From: Wyeomyia smithii
Lineage: Eukaryota; Arthropoda; Insecta; Diptera; Culicidae
Direction of reading: 5' to 3'
Assembly: GCF_029784165.1 (NCBI RefSeq)
Contig: NC_073696.1
Coordinates: forward strand, 42,363,858 to 42,427,857
Length of the DNA: 64,000 bases
Shown: piece by piece, positions 23,110 to 35,559 of the stretch
Position numbering within the stretch: position 1 is the first letter of the stretch
How the letters are laid out: each line of letters starts with the position of its first letter
Notes under the pieces: model-generated
What the model saw: the letters and a program-made list of their open reading frames with translations, nothing else
Database searches by the model: none
Told to the model about the DNA's origin: nothing
Position numbers and translations under genes: made by a program

Positions 23110-25985
23110 ATAATGAAATGTCTGTGACATCCTTTGAATTTTTTTTGGAGGAGAATCTGCTTTTATGACATAGATCTTGAGGTTGTCTCGAATGTTACTC
23201 AAACAAGAATTTTTGACAACAGATTATTTTGCTATAATTTTTGTCACAAGATCTCTGCCTCTATCCTTCCGGATAACTCTATTTCATTTTTCGTGAGACT
23301 CCGTTGGTCGGCATACATCCAGGGGACAGAACTCGAACCAAATAACACAATTAAGATTTATTCATATGTTTTTCCTGCTCGCGACAATTTCGGATTCAAT
23401 TTGATTTATATCGTTCCAGCGTATGCCAAAAATGTTTATTGCAGTTAGTATACATTTCAACCAAAAGCACAGAGCTTTTATGAATTCTGATATTTAAATT
23501 AAAATTTTGCTGTCAAATCCAACCGACCGACTGGGAAACGTAGTTGCGTACGTGTACCGGGAGCAGAGCTGCCTTGGGAAGTAGCTATACAGTACTAAGC
23601 TTGACAGTTCTGCAATCTTGTGATTAATGGTTTATAGATTATGTGTGTGCTGTCGACCGTAGTCCGGAAAAACTCCGAGCTCAGTCTGCCAACAGCTGCT
23701 GCAGCTCCCAACAGCTCAGTAGTATTTAGCAGTACAGTGAGGTGAAGGCGGGAGGCACAAAATGCAAACAGAATGGTGCTTAGAATTTTACTGCGATATG
23801 CATAAACATATAGAGGGGTAGTTCATAGTTTGACTCCAGTTTGTGTGTGCCATTTGTTCATGAGGTTGAGTAGAGGAAATCGGGTTGGCAGGGGACTCTT
23901 TGTATGCCACGGGTAAATTGCCACAGGAGAGCAAACCCATATTGTTTCCAATTCAACCGGTCTTCGGTTTTCGAATCTACCTTTCCTATAAACTAAGGGT
24001 GCCCAGTTGTGGATCGAGACAGCGGAAAAAATGCTTGTGTTGTTTGCCATAAATGCGTTACAACCCAAATTCGATCCCCAAAACTGGGTGCGAGAATGAA
24101 TGAGAAGCGAATACTACTACCCTATCGCATTGAAGGCAAATATCATAAAGCTTTAAGCATTTTGTCAACATAGATTTGCATATATACAGTTTGTGGTCGC
24201 CGGCCGTCGTGTGTGGCGAGTGTTCCGTACTATCTCTCCACTTTTGGCACACTTCCAGTTGCAGTTCTGTCCAACTAGCTAGCTAACCGGTCGTCGTGTA
24301 CCAACCGAGAGGCGATACAGACACGGTCTGGTCCATGTCGGACTGACTGGCTGACTGACTGCATAGACCTTCACTGCCGGCAGAAATCGACTACCGAAAC
24401 GACTTACCCAGACTCGTCGGACTGGTCGTAACTATTCACTGGCTGGATTTGGGCCAGAACGCGGCACCACACCAGCTCGAGAGTAGCTTGGACCTGCCAC
24501 AGCCGATAAAAGTGACATGTCATGCGACAGACGTGGGATGGATAGCCTTTATCCACCGAAACGTGGAGTATGCAAATAGGTTTTATGATAATATCCCTCC
24601 GGCACAGATGAGGTGTCATATACAATATAAAACATACATAAAACGTACCGGAATGTAGCACCATGCTGATAAACAAGTTCGTCAAAAAGTTAGAGTAATC
24701 TTATGGCCTACTCTAGGAATCATCTCGAGCGACGCTCGCTTTTTAACGGCATTGCAATATTTGCTAAATTTATCTATTTTACTGCTCCTGAAATAATCTC
24801 ATAATAAAACTAATGAAAGATACAACCGGTTGATAGCATATTTTTTTCGACATACGTAACAAGTTTACTTTGAGATAATGAATGGTAATAATAGCATACA
24901 GCAGCAATAATCCTTCGTCAATACATGACAACCAACCAATCCAGTCAAATTCCATGTGACGCCTTTCAACCGCAGTGACAAAAAGTCTTCAGCTCTTCCC
25001 TGCAGAGTTAACTATTCCCGGCAAAGTTTTTCATTCCATCAGAGAAACCCCTTTTTTGCTACTTAAGTGGCTAACCACTGCGGAAGTTATCCCTCGGCGG
25101 CGACGTCGGACCGGTCCCGGTGATATCGAAGGATTCCCAGTAGGGCGAAGCAATATTTTTAATTCGTTTAATTTCCCATAATTTTTTGAAGACATTAAAA
25201 TGAAATTAAGAAATAATGATGCAAAAAGCGAAAGGATAAACCTTTTTACCCTCTTCTAGCAGGTTTAACCGTCGCCGTTCATTAGTGGTCGTTGCTGGGA
25301 TTCACAGGAGCAAACAAAAAATGTTTTCAGGCATTCGACGTTGCGAGTAAGAAAAAAAGAAACACGTTAAAGACCGTTAAATTGGAAGTTTCTGTCTTCG
25401 GAATAGGCTAACAGATTTGAGTGGTTTGGCTTTCACGGGGGCTTGTTAATGCTCAGGCTATTCTAAAAGATGTGAAAATTGCAAAGCATAAAAAACTTTC
25501 ATCCCTACTTGAAGTCTTTTTCAGCTTAGTGGTACAACGATAGAGTCACTTCAAGGACGTTATGAAGGAAGTAAACGTTTGTAATGAAGTTAGTGACCAG
25601 ATTGTTTGTTGGATAAATAAGATGGGAGGCTGATAACTAAGGCTTTTAAGCAAATGAAAGTTTGTCAAGTAGATTTTTTATTTTTTTCTATTCGATTACT
25701 ATTGTTGAAATCAATTGATTAAAAACATACTCCATTATGTCGTTTTACAAAGTGCACGTAGAATAATGATGCCATTAGTCTTGCATTTCTCACATCAAAT
25801 TTGGTACCTACTAATGTTTAATTTATTGTTATTTTTGATTCTGAGAACGAAGGATTGTTTCGGTTTGCGAATCGGAAAACGAACATTTTTATTATTTCCC
25901 AAGAATGTTTTTCCCAAACATCAATTGCTCAAATGAGAAAGTAATGACGTTGATGTCTCGGTCCATTAATCAACGGGTAAGACTC
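23110..25985. other. No gene recognised; possible host 5' region at 24,160-24,420
   Basis: The frame at 23,134-23,448 (plus, 104 codons) and those at 23,823-24,685 resemble no family. The part at 24,160-24,420 is less AT-rich, starts with ATATATACAG, and contains GACTGACTGGCTGACTGACT; it could be a promoter and leader of a host gene, but there is no supporting coding exon in view. The rest is AT-rich. Confidence 0.35.
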
Positions 25986-25989
25986 ATCC

Positions 25990-27447
25990 TGGATGGAGTC
26001 GTCGCCAATTAGCACAACAGTAGTGGAATTGGGCGGCTGTACTATGCGATCCACCAGATAATACTAAGGATCTGGGTGGATGAACAAATGCCGAACGACT
26101 GGTTGGAAGGCCTCATATGCCCTATCTATAAGAAGGGTCATTGATTGGATTGTGGCAACTGTCGAGGCATAACGTTGCCCAACTCCGCATATTAAGTGTT
26201 TTCCCGTATCCTGTTTTTCAGATTGAAACCGTTAACGGAATCCTTTGTTGGCGAATACCAGGCTGGTTTTCGACAAAGGCGTTCCACGACGGATCAAATC
26301 TTCTCCCTGCGACAGATCCTCGATGAGTTTTTGGCGTACAACTCACCGACTCACCATCTGTTTGTGGATTTCAAGGCGGCATACGACTCAGTGAAAAAAA
26401 AAAGAGCTGTGGCAGATCATGCTGGAACACGGTTTCCCTACGAAACTAATAAAGCTGAGTCGTATGATACTGGAGGGATCAAAATCGTGCGTGCGGATAG
26501 CTGGCGAGACATCAGCCGCGTTCGTAACGTTGGATGGACTGAAGCAGGGGGATGCGCTCTCCAACCTACTGTTTAACATCGCTCTTGAGGGTGCAGTACG
26601 AAGAGCAAACGTCGAAAGAAACGGTACGATCATCACTAAATCTCACATGCTTCTTTGTTTTGCGGCCGACGTCGATATCATCGGTATCAACCGTAAGGCC
26701 GTGGAGGAGGAAGCAGCGAGATTGGGACTAGTCATTAACTCTGCCAAAACGAAGTACATGGTAGCTGGCAGAGAGCATGGGAGTCCCCGTGGTGTTGGTG
26801 CTGAGGTGGAAATAGATGAGGAACGATTCGAAGTGTTTGACGAATTCGTTTATCTTGATACGCTTGTGATATGTAACAACGATATAAGCCGTGAAGTGAA
26901 ACGACGAGTTTCAGTTGCGAACAGGGCCTTCTACGGACTCTTTAACCAGCTAAGGTCCCGTAGTTTGCATACTCGCACAAAACTAGCGGTGTATAGGACG
27001 CTGATACTCCCGGTGGCTCTTTACGGACATGAAGCATGGACGCTGAAGGAAGCTGATCGACGAGTGCTCGAAGTTTTTGAACGTAAAGTTCTGCAATCGA
27101 TACTTGGCGGTAAACTAGAAGATGGAGTGTGGCGAAGACGCATGAAGTTGTACCAGGTATACTAACATGCTGATATAGTGAAGGTAATACAGCGGGGCAG
27201 GCTTCAGTGGGCTGGACACGTAGCCAGGATGCCTGACGAGAGAGCCGCCAAAACTATCTTCAGTAGAGAACCAGGAAGAGGCCGTCGACTCCATGGTAGG
27301 CCTCGCACGCGGAGGATGTGCGCGGTAGAAGAAGATGTACGATCTGCTGGTGTACGAGAATACTGAAGAACGGCTGCCCAAGACAGAAGAAGTCTCTAAT
27401 TCGTTTGGCCTTAGACCGGTGAACGGTCCGCTAGCCAACAAAGTAAA
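25990..27447 (+). pseudogene. RTE-like reverse transcriptase relic with 3' end
   Basis: Translation begins near 26,002 with LYYAIHQIILRIWVDEQMP and LEGLICPIYKKGH, then GEYQAGFRQRRSTTDQIF, HLFVDFKAAYDSV (frameshift at an A-run near 26,395), MILEGSKSCVRIAGE, GLKQGDALSNLLFNIALEG, CFAADVDIIGIN (FADD reads FAAD), LGLVINSAKTKYM, FDEFVYLDTLV, ANRAFYGLFNQLRS and ALYGHEAWTLKEADRR. The tail at 27,178-27,366 gives GRLQWAGHVARMPDERAAK. This is the RT and C-terminal region of an RTE-type LINE. The apurinic endonuclease is missing, as in typical 5' truncation. The lost first catalytic aspartate and the stops show it is inactive. The 3' end lies directly against the next foldback repeat at 27,448. Confidence 0.85.
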
Positions 27448-29183
27448 GTAAGTATTTTCATCTGTTTTAACTGCGTTGAAGATAATCAAAAGTTGCCAAA
27501 TCAGTTTCTGTTGGTACAAAAAAATCATACTGAAAATGTTGAATAATTCCGACATAATTGACATGCACTGCAGTGGTTATCTAGGATACCAATTTTGCAC
27601 GTTAACAACTACAGCGGATGCCTAGTTAACCTACCTAGGTGATTTATTCATGAATAACAGTGTGATGAATATGGAAGCGTCGTGAGATGAATAATTGACG
27701 AGTGATTTGAGTTTTGAGATAAAAATGGAAGCGTTATGAAAAGTGGTTTGTTTTACTAAATTCAGTATAAATCTAGCTAAATTTACTCATTTTCCAATGC
27801 TGGGCGATTCCATGAGAACATGTAAGCCTATTTTATTCATTTGTTCAATGATTTCGTGAAAATTTGGTGTTAAATTCTTGAATTCTTCGTGAATATCGGC
27901 TTAATGAGATGAATTATGGAACAAATACCCTACGAGAACAAATACTCATCTGAATAATTTTGATGTTACTCTGATGGGGTTGATGCTGACACTCCACAGC
28001 TCAACATTTTCCAAGTTTTGCCACCTACTTCACCCACATCGTCAGTCCACGACGCACGGAGCATGTACTCACACTTGCGCAACTTTGCTGGTCTCACAAT
28101 TTTACAATTAAAATAAAACGTGGATAATTTGATCTTTTCCGCAGAAAGAACCATCTTACATGTACTAAATTTTCCCGCTTACCACGTAATCAAAGCATCA
28201 TAGAGCACATCTTTTCACTTTTCCGTTTATTTTTACAAGAATCATCAAAAAAGTTATATTTTCAAGAAAAGGTTCCATAGCCCCTACCATTAAACAGCCA
28301 TGCTACCAGCTCTCCATCCTGAATTGGGCTCACTCAATGGTATATCCAAAAGGGGAAATGAGGGGGAGGGTCCCCTAGAGCCTTTAATTTTTAATTTTTT
28401 TTTCAATATGAGGGTTCTGCATTGCAGCTTATTAGTGAAATTTATGAGAAAAAAATGACCCTCGAATTTTGTTTAGCGGTAGGGCTGAAAAGTTGGAAAA
28501 GATGAAAAAGATGGACACACATACTCATTATTCACTAATATTTATCATAAATACTTAAGCTACTAACAAATCCCCCCTTTAAAAAAAATATATTGTTGGA
28601 TAGATAAAATGTTGAATAATTTTGCAATACTCAAGTTATCATTATTTTGAAGTAGAATAGGGGAACTGCTCCATTATTCATCTCATTAAGCCGATATTTA
28701 CGAAGAATGCACGGATTAACCAACAAATTTTCATGAAATCATTGAACAAATAAACAAAATACGCTTACGTGCTCCTATAGAATCGTTCAGTATTGTTTAT
28801 TTAGTAAACTTAGCTAGATTTATCCTGAATTTTGTAAAACAAACCATTTTGCACAACGCTTCTAATCCATCTCAAAACTAAAATCACTGCTCAATTATTT
28901 ATCTCATGACACCCCCATATTCATCACACTGCAATGCACTGTTAATCATGAATAAATTACATTATCATGAATGAACGTAGCCGTAGCCCGTCGTAGTAGG
29001 TTACCTAGATATCCGCTGTAGTTGTTTACGTGCAAACCTAGGTAACCACTGCAGTGCTGTCCATTTATGTCAATTACGTCGGAATAATTCAACATTTTCA
29101 GTATGATTTGTTCGTATTAACAGAAACCGATTTGGCAACTTTTGATTTTCTTCACCGCCATGAAAACAGATGAAAATACATAC
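27448..29183. mobile_element. 1.74 kb foldback repeat with about 500 bp inverted arms
   Basis: The left arm 27,448-27,930 is the reverse complement, with substitutions, of the right arm 28,655-29,183. The outermost shared bases read GTATTTTCATCTGTTTT inward from both ends. The arms also share CACTGCAGTG near 27,568 and 29,052. The 720 bp centre has no recognisable transposase; a 62-codon minus frame at 27,966-28,154 is likely chance. No clear target duplication was found. It looks like a non-autonomous DNA transposon that inserted at, or captured, the 3' end of the RTE relic. Confidence 0.7.
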
Positions 29184-29413
29184 AGTTGAAATTTAGTAAT
29201 TGTAGAAATTCATCTCATATATTTCTGGTAATTTAAGCTTGTTTTAGGAAATTTGAGGAAATCGGTTAGTATTCGATGGATTTCCTTCGTTCTTGCAGCA
29301 ATAGATTGGAAGATCTTTTAAGATTCTTCCCAAAAAAAAGATATTTGTAATTTTATCATTCAAACTATTGTACTATTTTAATAGTCAAGCCTTGTCAAAA
29401 CGAAAAATTCGAC

Positions 29414-29504
29414 CTCTGATTGGTCGTTATATGATTGCTTCCCAAGCACGGTCGACAGAATCATATACCTTGCAATTTAAAACAGGCTATTTGGCCTATA
29501 TAAG
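29414..29504 (+). promoter_or_regulatory. CCAAT and TATA boxes of promoter-like repeat B
   Basis: ATTGG (inverted CCAAT) at 29,419-29,423 is followed 74 bases later by TATATAAG at 29,497-29,504. The same pair and spacing recur at 42,243 and 42,321. Conservation of exactly these elements across diverged copies supports promoter function in the ancestor; present activity is unknown. Confidence 0.6.
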
Positions 29505-29589
29505 AGCCTGTTTCAGCCGAAGCCGCTCATAATCGTTCTAGACAGCGACAACAGCAGTCGTCCTTCCTTAGCAGCAGCACTAGCAGTGC

Positions 29590-29805
29590 AGTGGATACCA
29601 GCGATGGCGGAAAGCGGCCACAGCTGTGGCGTAGCAATGGATAGCGCACTAGTTGCAGCGGATTCCAGCAACGATAGCAGCTGGGCCAGCTGATGCAGGG
29701 ACAGTGGATATCAATGGCAGCGTATAGCGGCCACAACTGTGGCATGGCTATGGATAGCGCACTAGTTGCAGTGGATCTCAGCATCGATAGCGGCTGATGC
29801 AGTGA
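29590..29805 (+). repeat. Tandem duplication of about 112 bp in copy B
   Basis: Both units contain AGCGGCCACA, CTGTGGC, ATGGATAGCGCACTAGTTG and CAGCTGATGCAG or close variants. Copy C at 42,084 has a different number and order of these pieces. Confidence 0.65.
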
Positions 29806-30179
29806 GGCACTTTAGTGAAATGCAGTCTCGTGCGATAGTGGGCACTAGTAAATGCATTCAATGAAAAGTTGACTCATTTTGACAACAAATGAGCCGTCTA
29901 GTTTTGAGTGTTAAATCAGCTTTTCACTGTTTATTTTATCATAGAAATACTTTATTCGCACTGTCAGTGATAACGCAAAAATGTGATCGGCATCTTATCC
30001 GATACTTAAATGAACTACAAATTGTCCTTTTCAAGATGAAATAAAAATTTGATTGAAGATTTAATATTTTCTGATGAGATAATTCACATTTTTAAATTTG
30101 TAAAAGTTATAAATTTTACTTTATCTCCGTGTCTCAGAACGTACTGAATTATCTTTTCCTTCAGTCATGAGCACGACAC

Positions 30180-30820
30180 CTAGACTACTTTGATGTCTCG
30201 AAGGTAAAGGTTTTTCGAAAAGTTTTAAGCAACAACCCCTTGCCTTGAACAATTTCTAAACCTGCAGTTGGAGTGTAATAGAAACTGATGTCTTGAAAGA
30301 AAGTATGCTGGTAAAAGCAACAGTACCGTAAAGTTTATGTGGAGCAGAGCGCCGCTAGTTTCTCGTCGTCTAAAATAATTGTGACCGACATAATCTCGAA
30401 CGAGTCAGTTCCTAGAAATATAAATTAATAGAAGAGTAAGAGCCGGCGAGTGCCTAAGATCTATTAAGAATCTTTCTTTTACATTTCAACATTGACTACA
30501 CACTGATTAGATATTTTTTTTATTTTTACTTTTACAAATAAAATAATATACTTATATTAGCTGTCTTCGTAATTCAGTAAATGTTTTTGTCGGCAAATAA
30601 AACAATCTTGAGAAACAAAAATGAATCTTTTTAAGCTTTAACTTCGTTGTAATTGTAATTGGTATGGTTGTTAAAATAACAAAAAATCTAGCATCAATAC
30701 CGATATTTTTATTGGTTTCCGTGGCTTTTGTTTTGAATAATGTATAACAGTAAGAAATTTATGGGGATGTTAGAAAATTTTTACAACATCTTCAATGCAT
30801 CGTGAACACATTAAATTATT
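30180..30820. other. No gene recognised
   Basis: AT-rich DNA after promoter-like repeat B, without recognisable coding or repeat features. Confidence 0.4.
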
Positions 30821-30821
30821 G

Positions 30822-30873
30822 TTTTTTTTTTGTTCACACAACATTTATTTGACACGGCACAATGAATTCCTCT
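30822..30873 (-). mobile_element. 3'-end stub of the I-group retrotransposon
   Basis: A poly-T run is followed by GTTCACACAACATTTATTTG and ACACGGCACAAT, nearly identical to the tail of the 5.66 kb element at 8,366-8,406. Only about 40 bases of element plus the tail are present, so this is an extreme 5' truncation in the same minus orientation. Confidence 0.75.
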
Positions 30874-33800
30874 TAATTAAACATAAATACTTCTATGAAA
30901 ATAAACAGTAAATTTCGTTGATAAAGCATTACTTTTTATTGATTTTATCGTATTTAACGACACAACATTTTTCACCTCGAATAATTACATATTTTTTTCA
31001 CCACCCCACCGAAAAAAATCATTAGAAAGGTAAAAACGTCGACAGTATGAAATTATAGAATTTCTAAATTGTTTCCGTCACGTAGGGCCAGCATGGATTT
31101 ATCTCGTCAGGTACCAAACGGCCGGCCGGTGTTGTTTGGGCTCTAATCCAACACAGTCCCGTCATTATCGTATGCTAACGCTCGACTAGTTTCAGATGGA
31201 ACAAATACAATGAAAGTGTCGAAAAGGGAAACCACTGCGGTTTCACAATTTCGGCACCCGAACCCAAACGAGTCGGTGCTAAAAGCTTCAAATCGAAATG
31301 ACTGATGGTGATGGCCACCCCGAAGCACGGCAACTAATTTGAAAGTTCTCCCATCCTCTCACCCACCCACCCATTTCACCCTGAAAAAATATATATCATG
31401 GCATCCGGAAGCGGTTCGCCGACGACGATTCGCACTGCACATTTTGGGTACGGGAAGCCAGCAAACATAAAAAACGTGCAACAAATTCTGCAGAATTTAT
31501 TTACGATAACCGTAACCAGTTTATGGTCGTAGCACCCGATCCAACACCTTTCGCAAATGAGCTTTGGTTTCAGCAGGTGTGCAAAAATGATGTTCGTGAG
31601 GATAGTTTGCCATCGTGTGGCTGGCAGCATTCATCATACGGGGTGGCAACAACGTTGCAAAAAGATTCGACTTCCCCAGTCGGGTGAGAAGAGGCTTGGT
31701 TGGTAGAAACGGAAAACCAATCAAATATCGTTTGGCCGGTTGTTGAAGGTATGAAAAATCAAGCTCAATTACAAAATCAACAGAAATGCGAAACGTGCAC
31801 GCTATAGAAATCATCAAGTATCTTATGTGAAAATTTATCTTGGTCGTTTAATGAAAAAGTGTTGTCGCTAAAGGGCCGTGCTACAATTTCACTCGACTTG
31901 GCCAAGCAGTTAAGTAGTGCTGCTCTTCTATCGTCAAGTATGCACTACATAATTTAATGCATGCTACTTTCTCTCGAAGTGTGATTGTTAGAAACTAATT
32001 GGAAGATAAATACTAGGGTGAGGATAAATTTAAACTGCCGGATGTCGAAAAGCCATTTTATATATTCATTAGTTAATAGCCAGTTACGCCGTTGATAGTT
32101 TGTCTTTTTAAATACCATTGTACTCTTGTCGATAGAAACAAAAACAACTATATTCAGATAATAGAAGAATGTATGCTGCTCGTGGTAATTTGCCGAAAAT
32201 TTGAATCATCCTACTCCAGTGACAACACAGATCGTTCCACAAAGTACCACGCGCTAGCATCAGCTAGCTTATCCTGCTCGGTTGGAAATCGACCGGTTTC
32301 ATGCAAAGGAACACAACTGTATATCGTAAATAATACAACGTTTGGCTCAGCACATTTTCAGTAAAATAATAACGTCGTAATTATTGTATTATTGCTGTCT
32401 AGGCACAATGGTTTATTCACAAATTTATGCATCAACTCGAACGGGCTTATCGTACCCGGCGTGGTGTTATTTAACGAGCGGTTTAAGGTTTACCAAAGAC
32501 CGTTCCGTTGACTTTATTGAAATTTTAATTGAGGCGCAAATTGCTCTGAGATCCACGCCGGAATACGTAGGAGGAGGACAGCCCGAATGCTGCAGCACCA
32601 CTAGCGACAGCAGCAGCAGCAGCGGTGTCGAGAGTGATGAAACCGCTTATCAGTAATCGATTGGCAAGACGGGCAAGCGTGATGACGACGGATTGCCATA
32701 GTCGCATTAATTCAGCTTACGCTGGATGGAATTTATCGAATTTACGATATCAGCTAGGCACGTTTATCTATAGAATAAATTTATTACTTCTCATTAACAA
32801 GGCATAAAAGTTTGTTTAGAAGTGTTTAATATTCTGCTGTGCCACGAGATAACTTTTTTTTATTATAGGTTTAAATGAACTTTGCTGTAGATGAATTGAA
32901 TTTTTGAGTTAAAAGGCTGCAACCCGAAATAGAGAGTTTCTGCGCTAAATAGTGAAGTTGTTGTCCAATTACAGTTCTTTAAACTGATATTATTGTAATA
33001 TGTGTGAAAGTTGAAGTTCTTTTCGATTATATTTCGGTTCAAAACGTGAAAAAATGCCACACTTTTTTCGAGTGTTGATACCACGTATTGTTTCATTTTC
33101 CATTTAATATACTTTTTCGTCAATAGTACCACCTGAAAAGGGGGTGCCACTCCTTCCAGCGACTTACAGCCGTCTCGGACCTGCGTGAGCGTATGAAGGA
33201 AAGGTCGCTTCTAGCATTTTTCTGTTACCGCCTGCAGTAATTCATCCACCGTCTAAAACGACTGTGTTAAGACCTTCTGTCAATGCACGAGAGCTTCGTA
33301 TCTTTGACTACAACGTACGTATATTTCGTACGTAAGAAAGTTCTGGTCTTTTGTTCGATTCAAACGAAACTCAATCGGATTAGCTTTGATGTTTTTCGGT
33401 GATTTGCCTACTGATACCGCTTCTTCCTAGTAGAAGTTATTTGCTAAGCACTTTAGAATTGCTTTTTCGTCTGCAGTAGTTGCGTCAGATCAGATCGATA
33501 CTGCAATACGCGATACTCAGTAGAACTAATACGATTGTGGAGTATTCCGAGTAATAGAAGAGCGCATTTTGAGTGTAATCCAAAAGCCAAAACACTTCAC
33601 TTGTCTTGAACCAGATGGCATTTATTTTGAGAAATTAATGCTCACGCCGACTTATGATAAAGGGATGAATGCGACATAGCCAATTATCGAAGAATTACAT
33701 TAGAATTACCCTAAGCTACCCGATTACAAGTGAATGTTGCGTTACTGCTATGTTACCGCGAAATACACTTCTTCTTTTTACAGACGATCAGGGAATTATG

Positions 33801-34970
33801 CCGTTTTGGAGACTACTTGAAACTACAAAAGTTGCATCTTGCCTTCAGTAATTGGAGCACACGAAAACTCCACCTTACCTTGTGCGTAGAAAAATGTAAC
33901 TAATCAGCAGAAAGCCTCAACTAATCAGCTTTCCATACAGCTCTCAAGCTCTCTAGGGCGTAAGACAAATTAAAGATTATAGCGTAACACCAAGATATTA
34001 TCTCAAGAGCCAACAAGTAACTGAGATTCATCTTCAGAGTTGCCGATGGTCCCACATCAAGCGTCGGGGTAACCGGTGAAAAATCGGACGATTTTAACAT
34101 CCTAGATGCTATACTGGCGTGCAGGTAAGCATAAAGAAGTAAATGAAAGTAAGTTAGTGAGCGCTCGGCAGGGTACCCACACAGAACAAATATGCAACTA
34201 AACAACCAGAATTTACTACAATATATCTATCTAATGGTAGCCGTGGTCATAAGCTCCTACAAAGAATCAGGAGAAAAGGAGACCACATCTCTTTATTCTA
34301 AGTATCGACATCTAGCGGTGGAAGGGATGCATTTTACACTCAAAATTTCATTACATTTAAATTATTTATACTTGCTTGTGATAATGAATTATTTCGGTCT
34401 CTCTTTATACAAAACTAAAAATTTAAAAGTCTGAGCGAGCTTTCTCCACTTTTTTGTCGAGAGAGTTCTATGTCCTCTCCGGTACTGGTATAACGACAGT
34501 ATCGTATCGAGTTGGAAACCGATTATCTTGACTAACGGCAATCGATATTTTATATTGCACCTTATGTCTGTAATATTGTATCTGGGTCCCCACAAAACGA
34601 AATATTAATCACTTTATCAATTCTCGATCGATTTTCGATTTTGACCCTTCAAAAGATTGTAAAATCTTTCTTTTTTTTGCATCAAGGAGGACAAAAACCT
34701 AACACCACACAGCTGGTTCCTGTAAATCCGGATCTTCGAGAGCATGTTCCAGTGAGACAAATAAGTACAATTTTCAATAAAAACGAGCAACATTAGTATC
34801 AAAATTCATGCAATCACTCATCCATTTCATTCATTTTGAGTCCAATTGATGACTAGTCCGAAATGGCCATTTCGGAGCAGACTCGGGATCTTAAACATGG
34901 TCCTGGAGATCAAGAGCTACGGCAACCATATAGGAGCGACGGCTGTTTAGGTCCCGTATACTAAAAATTG
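30874..34970. other. No gene recognised
   Basis: About 4 kb of host or undated DNA. Frames at 31,376-31,817, 32,092-32,364 and 32,384-32,656 (ending in a serine run from CAG/AGC repeats near 32,600) have no recognisable domains. A short (AGC)n microsatellite lies near 32,605-32,622. Confidence 0.4.
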
Positions 34971-34979
34971 ATAATTTTC

Positions 34980-35330
34980 CAATCTTTTGTACGGTCAAAA
35001 GCCAAAATCGGTCAAGAATTGAAAAAGTTAGAAGCATTTTATTTTGGTGGGTACTCGGGTACCCTAATGAACTCTTATGGGAGTTAAAATTACCGTGTAC
35101 ATAACGGTTAAGTCGTGCATTGCGTGAAAAATGAGTATGATATGAGCAGAGGCACAAAAAAGTGATTTTACTGCATGACAACGCTCGGTTTCATACTGAC
35201 AAATTTGGTGAAACTTACATAGAAACGATCAAATGGAAAGTGTTATATGACCCGCTCCGTCCGATTATTACCTGTTTCGTTCAATCGTTCGAACTCTTTT
35301 TCTCATATTTCTCAGGTATTTTCAGAATAC
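34980..35330 (+). pseudogene. mariner-type transposase relic
   Basis: One plus-strand frame, with stops, reads VKSQNRSRIEKVRSILFWWV, then ELLWELKLPC, RLSRALREK, YEQRHKKVILLHDNARFHT and IETIKWKVLYDPLRP. This matches the mariner transposase order: the WWD region, L-alpha-L-REK, and the HDNARPH block holding the second catalytic aspartate. The tail that should hold the third acidic residue is frameshifted beyond recognition near 35,280, and the N-terminal helix-turn-helix is not seen. The transposase would cut and paste the element at TA sites; this fragment cannot. Terminal inverted repeats were not found. Confidence 0.8.
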
Positions 35331-35559
35331 ACAGAAAAAAAAAACAGTTTAAATATTTCAAAAATGAGTACCGACATGTATTAAGAAATTTTTACATCAA
35401 TTTTTATTTCGGGATGACTCTGTTTGCCTTATTGAGTTGAAGTATCTGACGTGAAACTTTATTGCTTTGACCAAATTAAACAGCTCGAAAGGGGGTCTAA
35501 AATCATTAAAAGTCTGTCCATCTTTAGAACTTGTGGAATATGACTTGCTCAATAGTTAA

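Larger units (their letters stand above)
29261..30177 (+). repeat. Promoter-like repeat, copy B (longest)
   Basis: About 917 bp, shared block by block with 42,084-42,948. Order: leader block; inverted CCAAT box in CTCTGATTGGTCG (29,414-29,426); GGTCGACAGAAT; TATA box TATATAAG (29,497-29,504); a CAG-rich section with a 112 bp tandem duplication (29,590-29,701 and 29,702-29,805); a conserved block with CTTTATTCGCACTGTCAGTG; AATAAA at 30,039; and a final block ending CAGTCATGAGCACGAC. No long protein frame is conserved between copies. It could be a non-coding Pol II unit, a solo LTR, or a relic of a duplicated host promoter. Confidence 0.75.

Noticed and set aside
24160..24420. Promoter and first exon of a host gene
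   Set aside because: Composition changes and a TATA-like ATATATA are suggestive, but no coding exon, start context or splice partner can be shown, so it is kept only as a remark.
32384..32656. Frame with a serine-rich tail
   Set aside because: The serine run comes from an AGC microsatellite; nothing else suggests coding.
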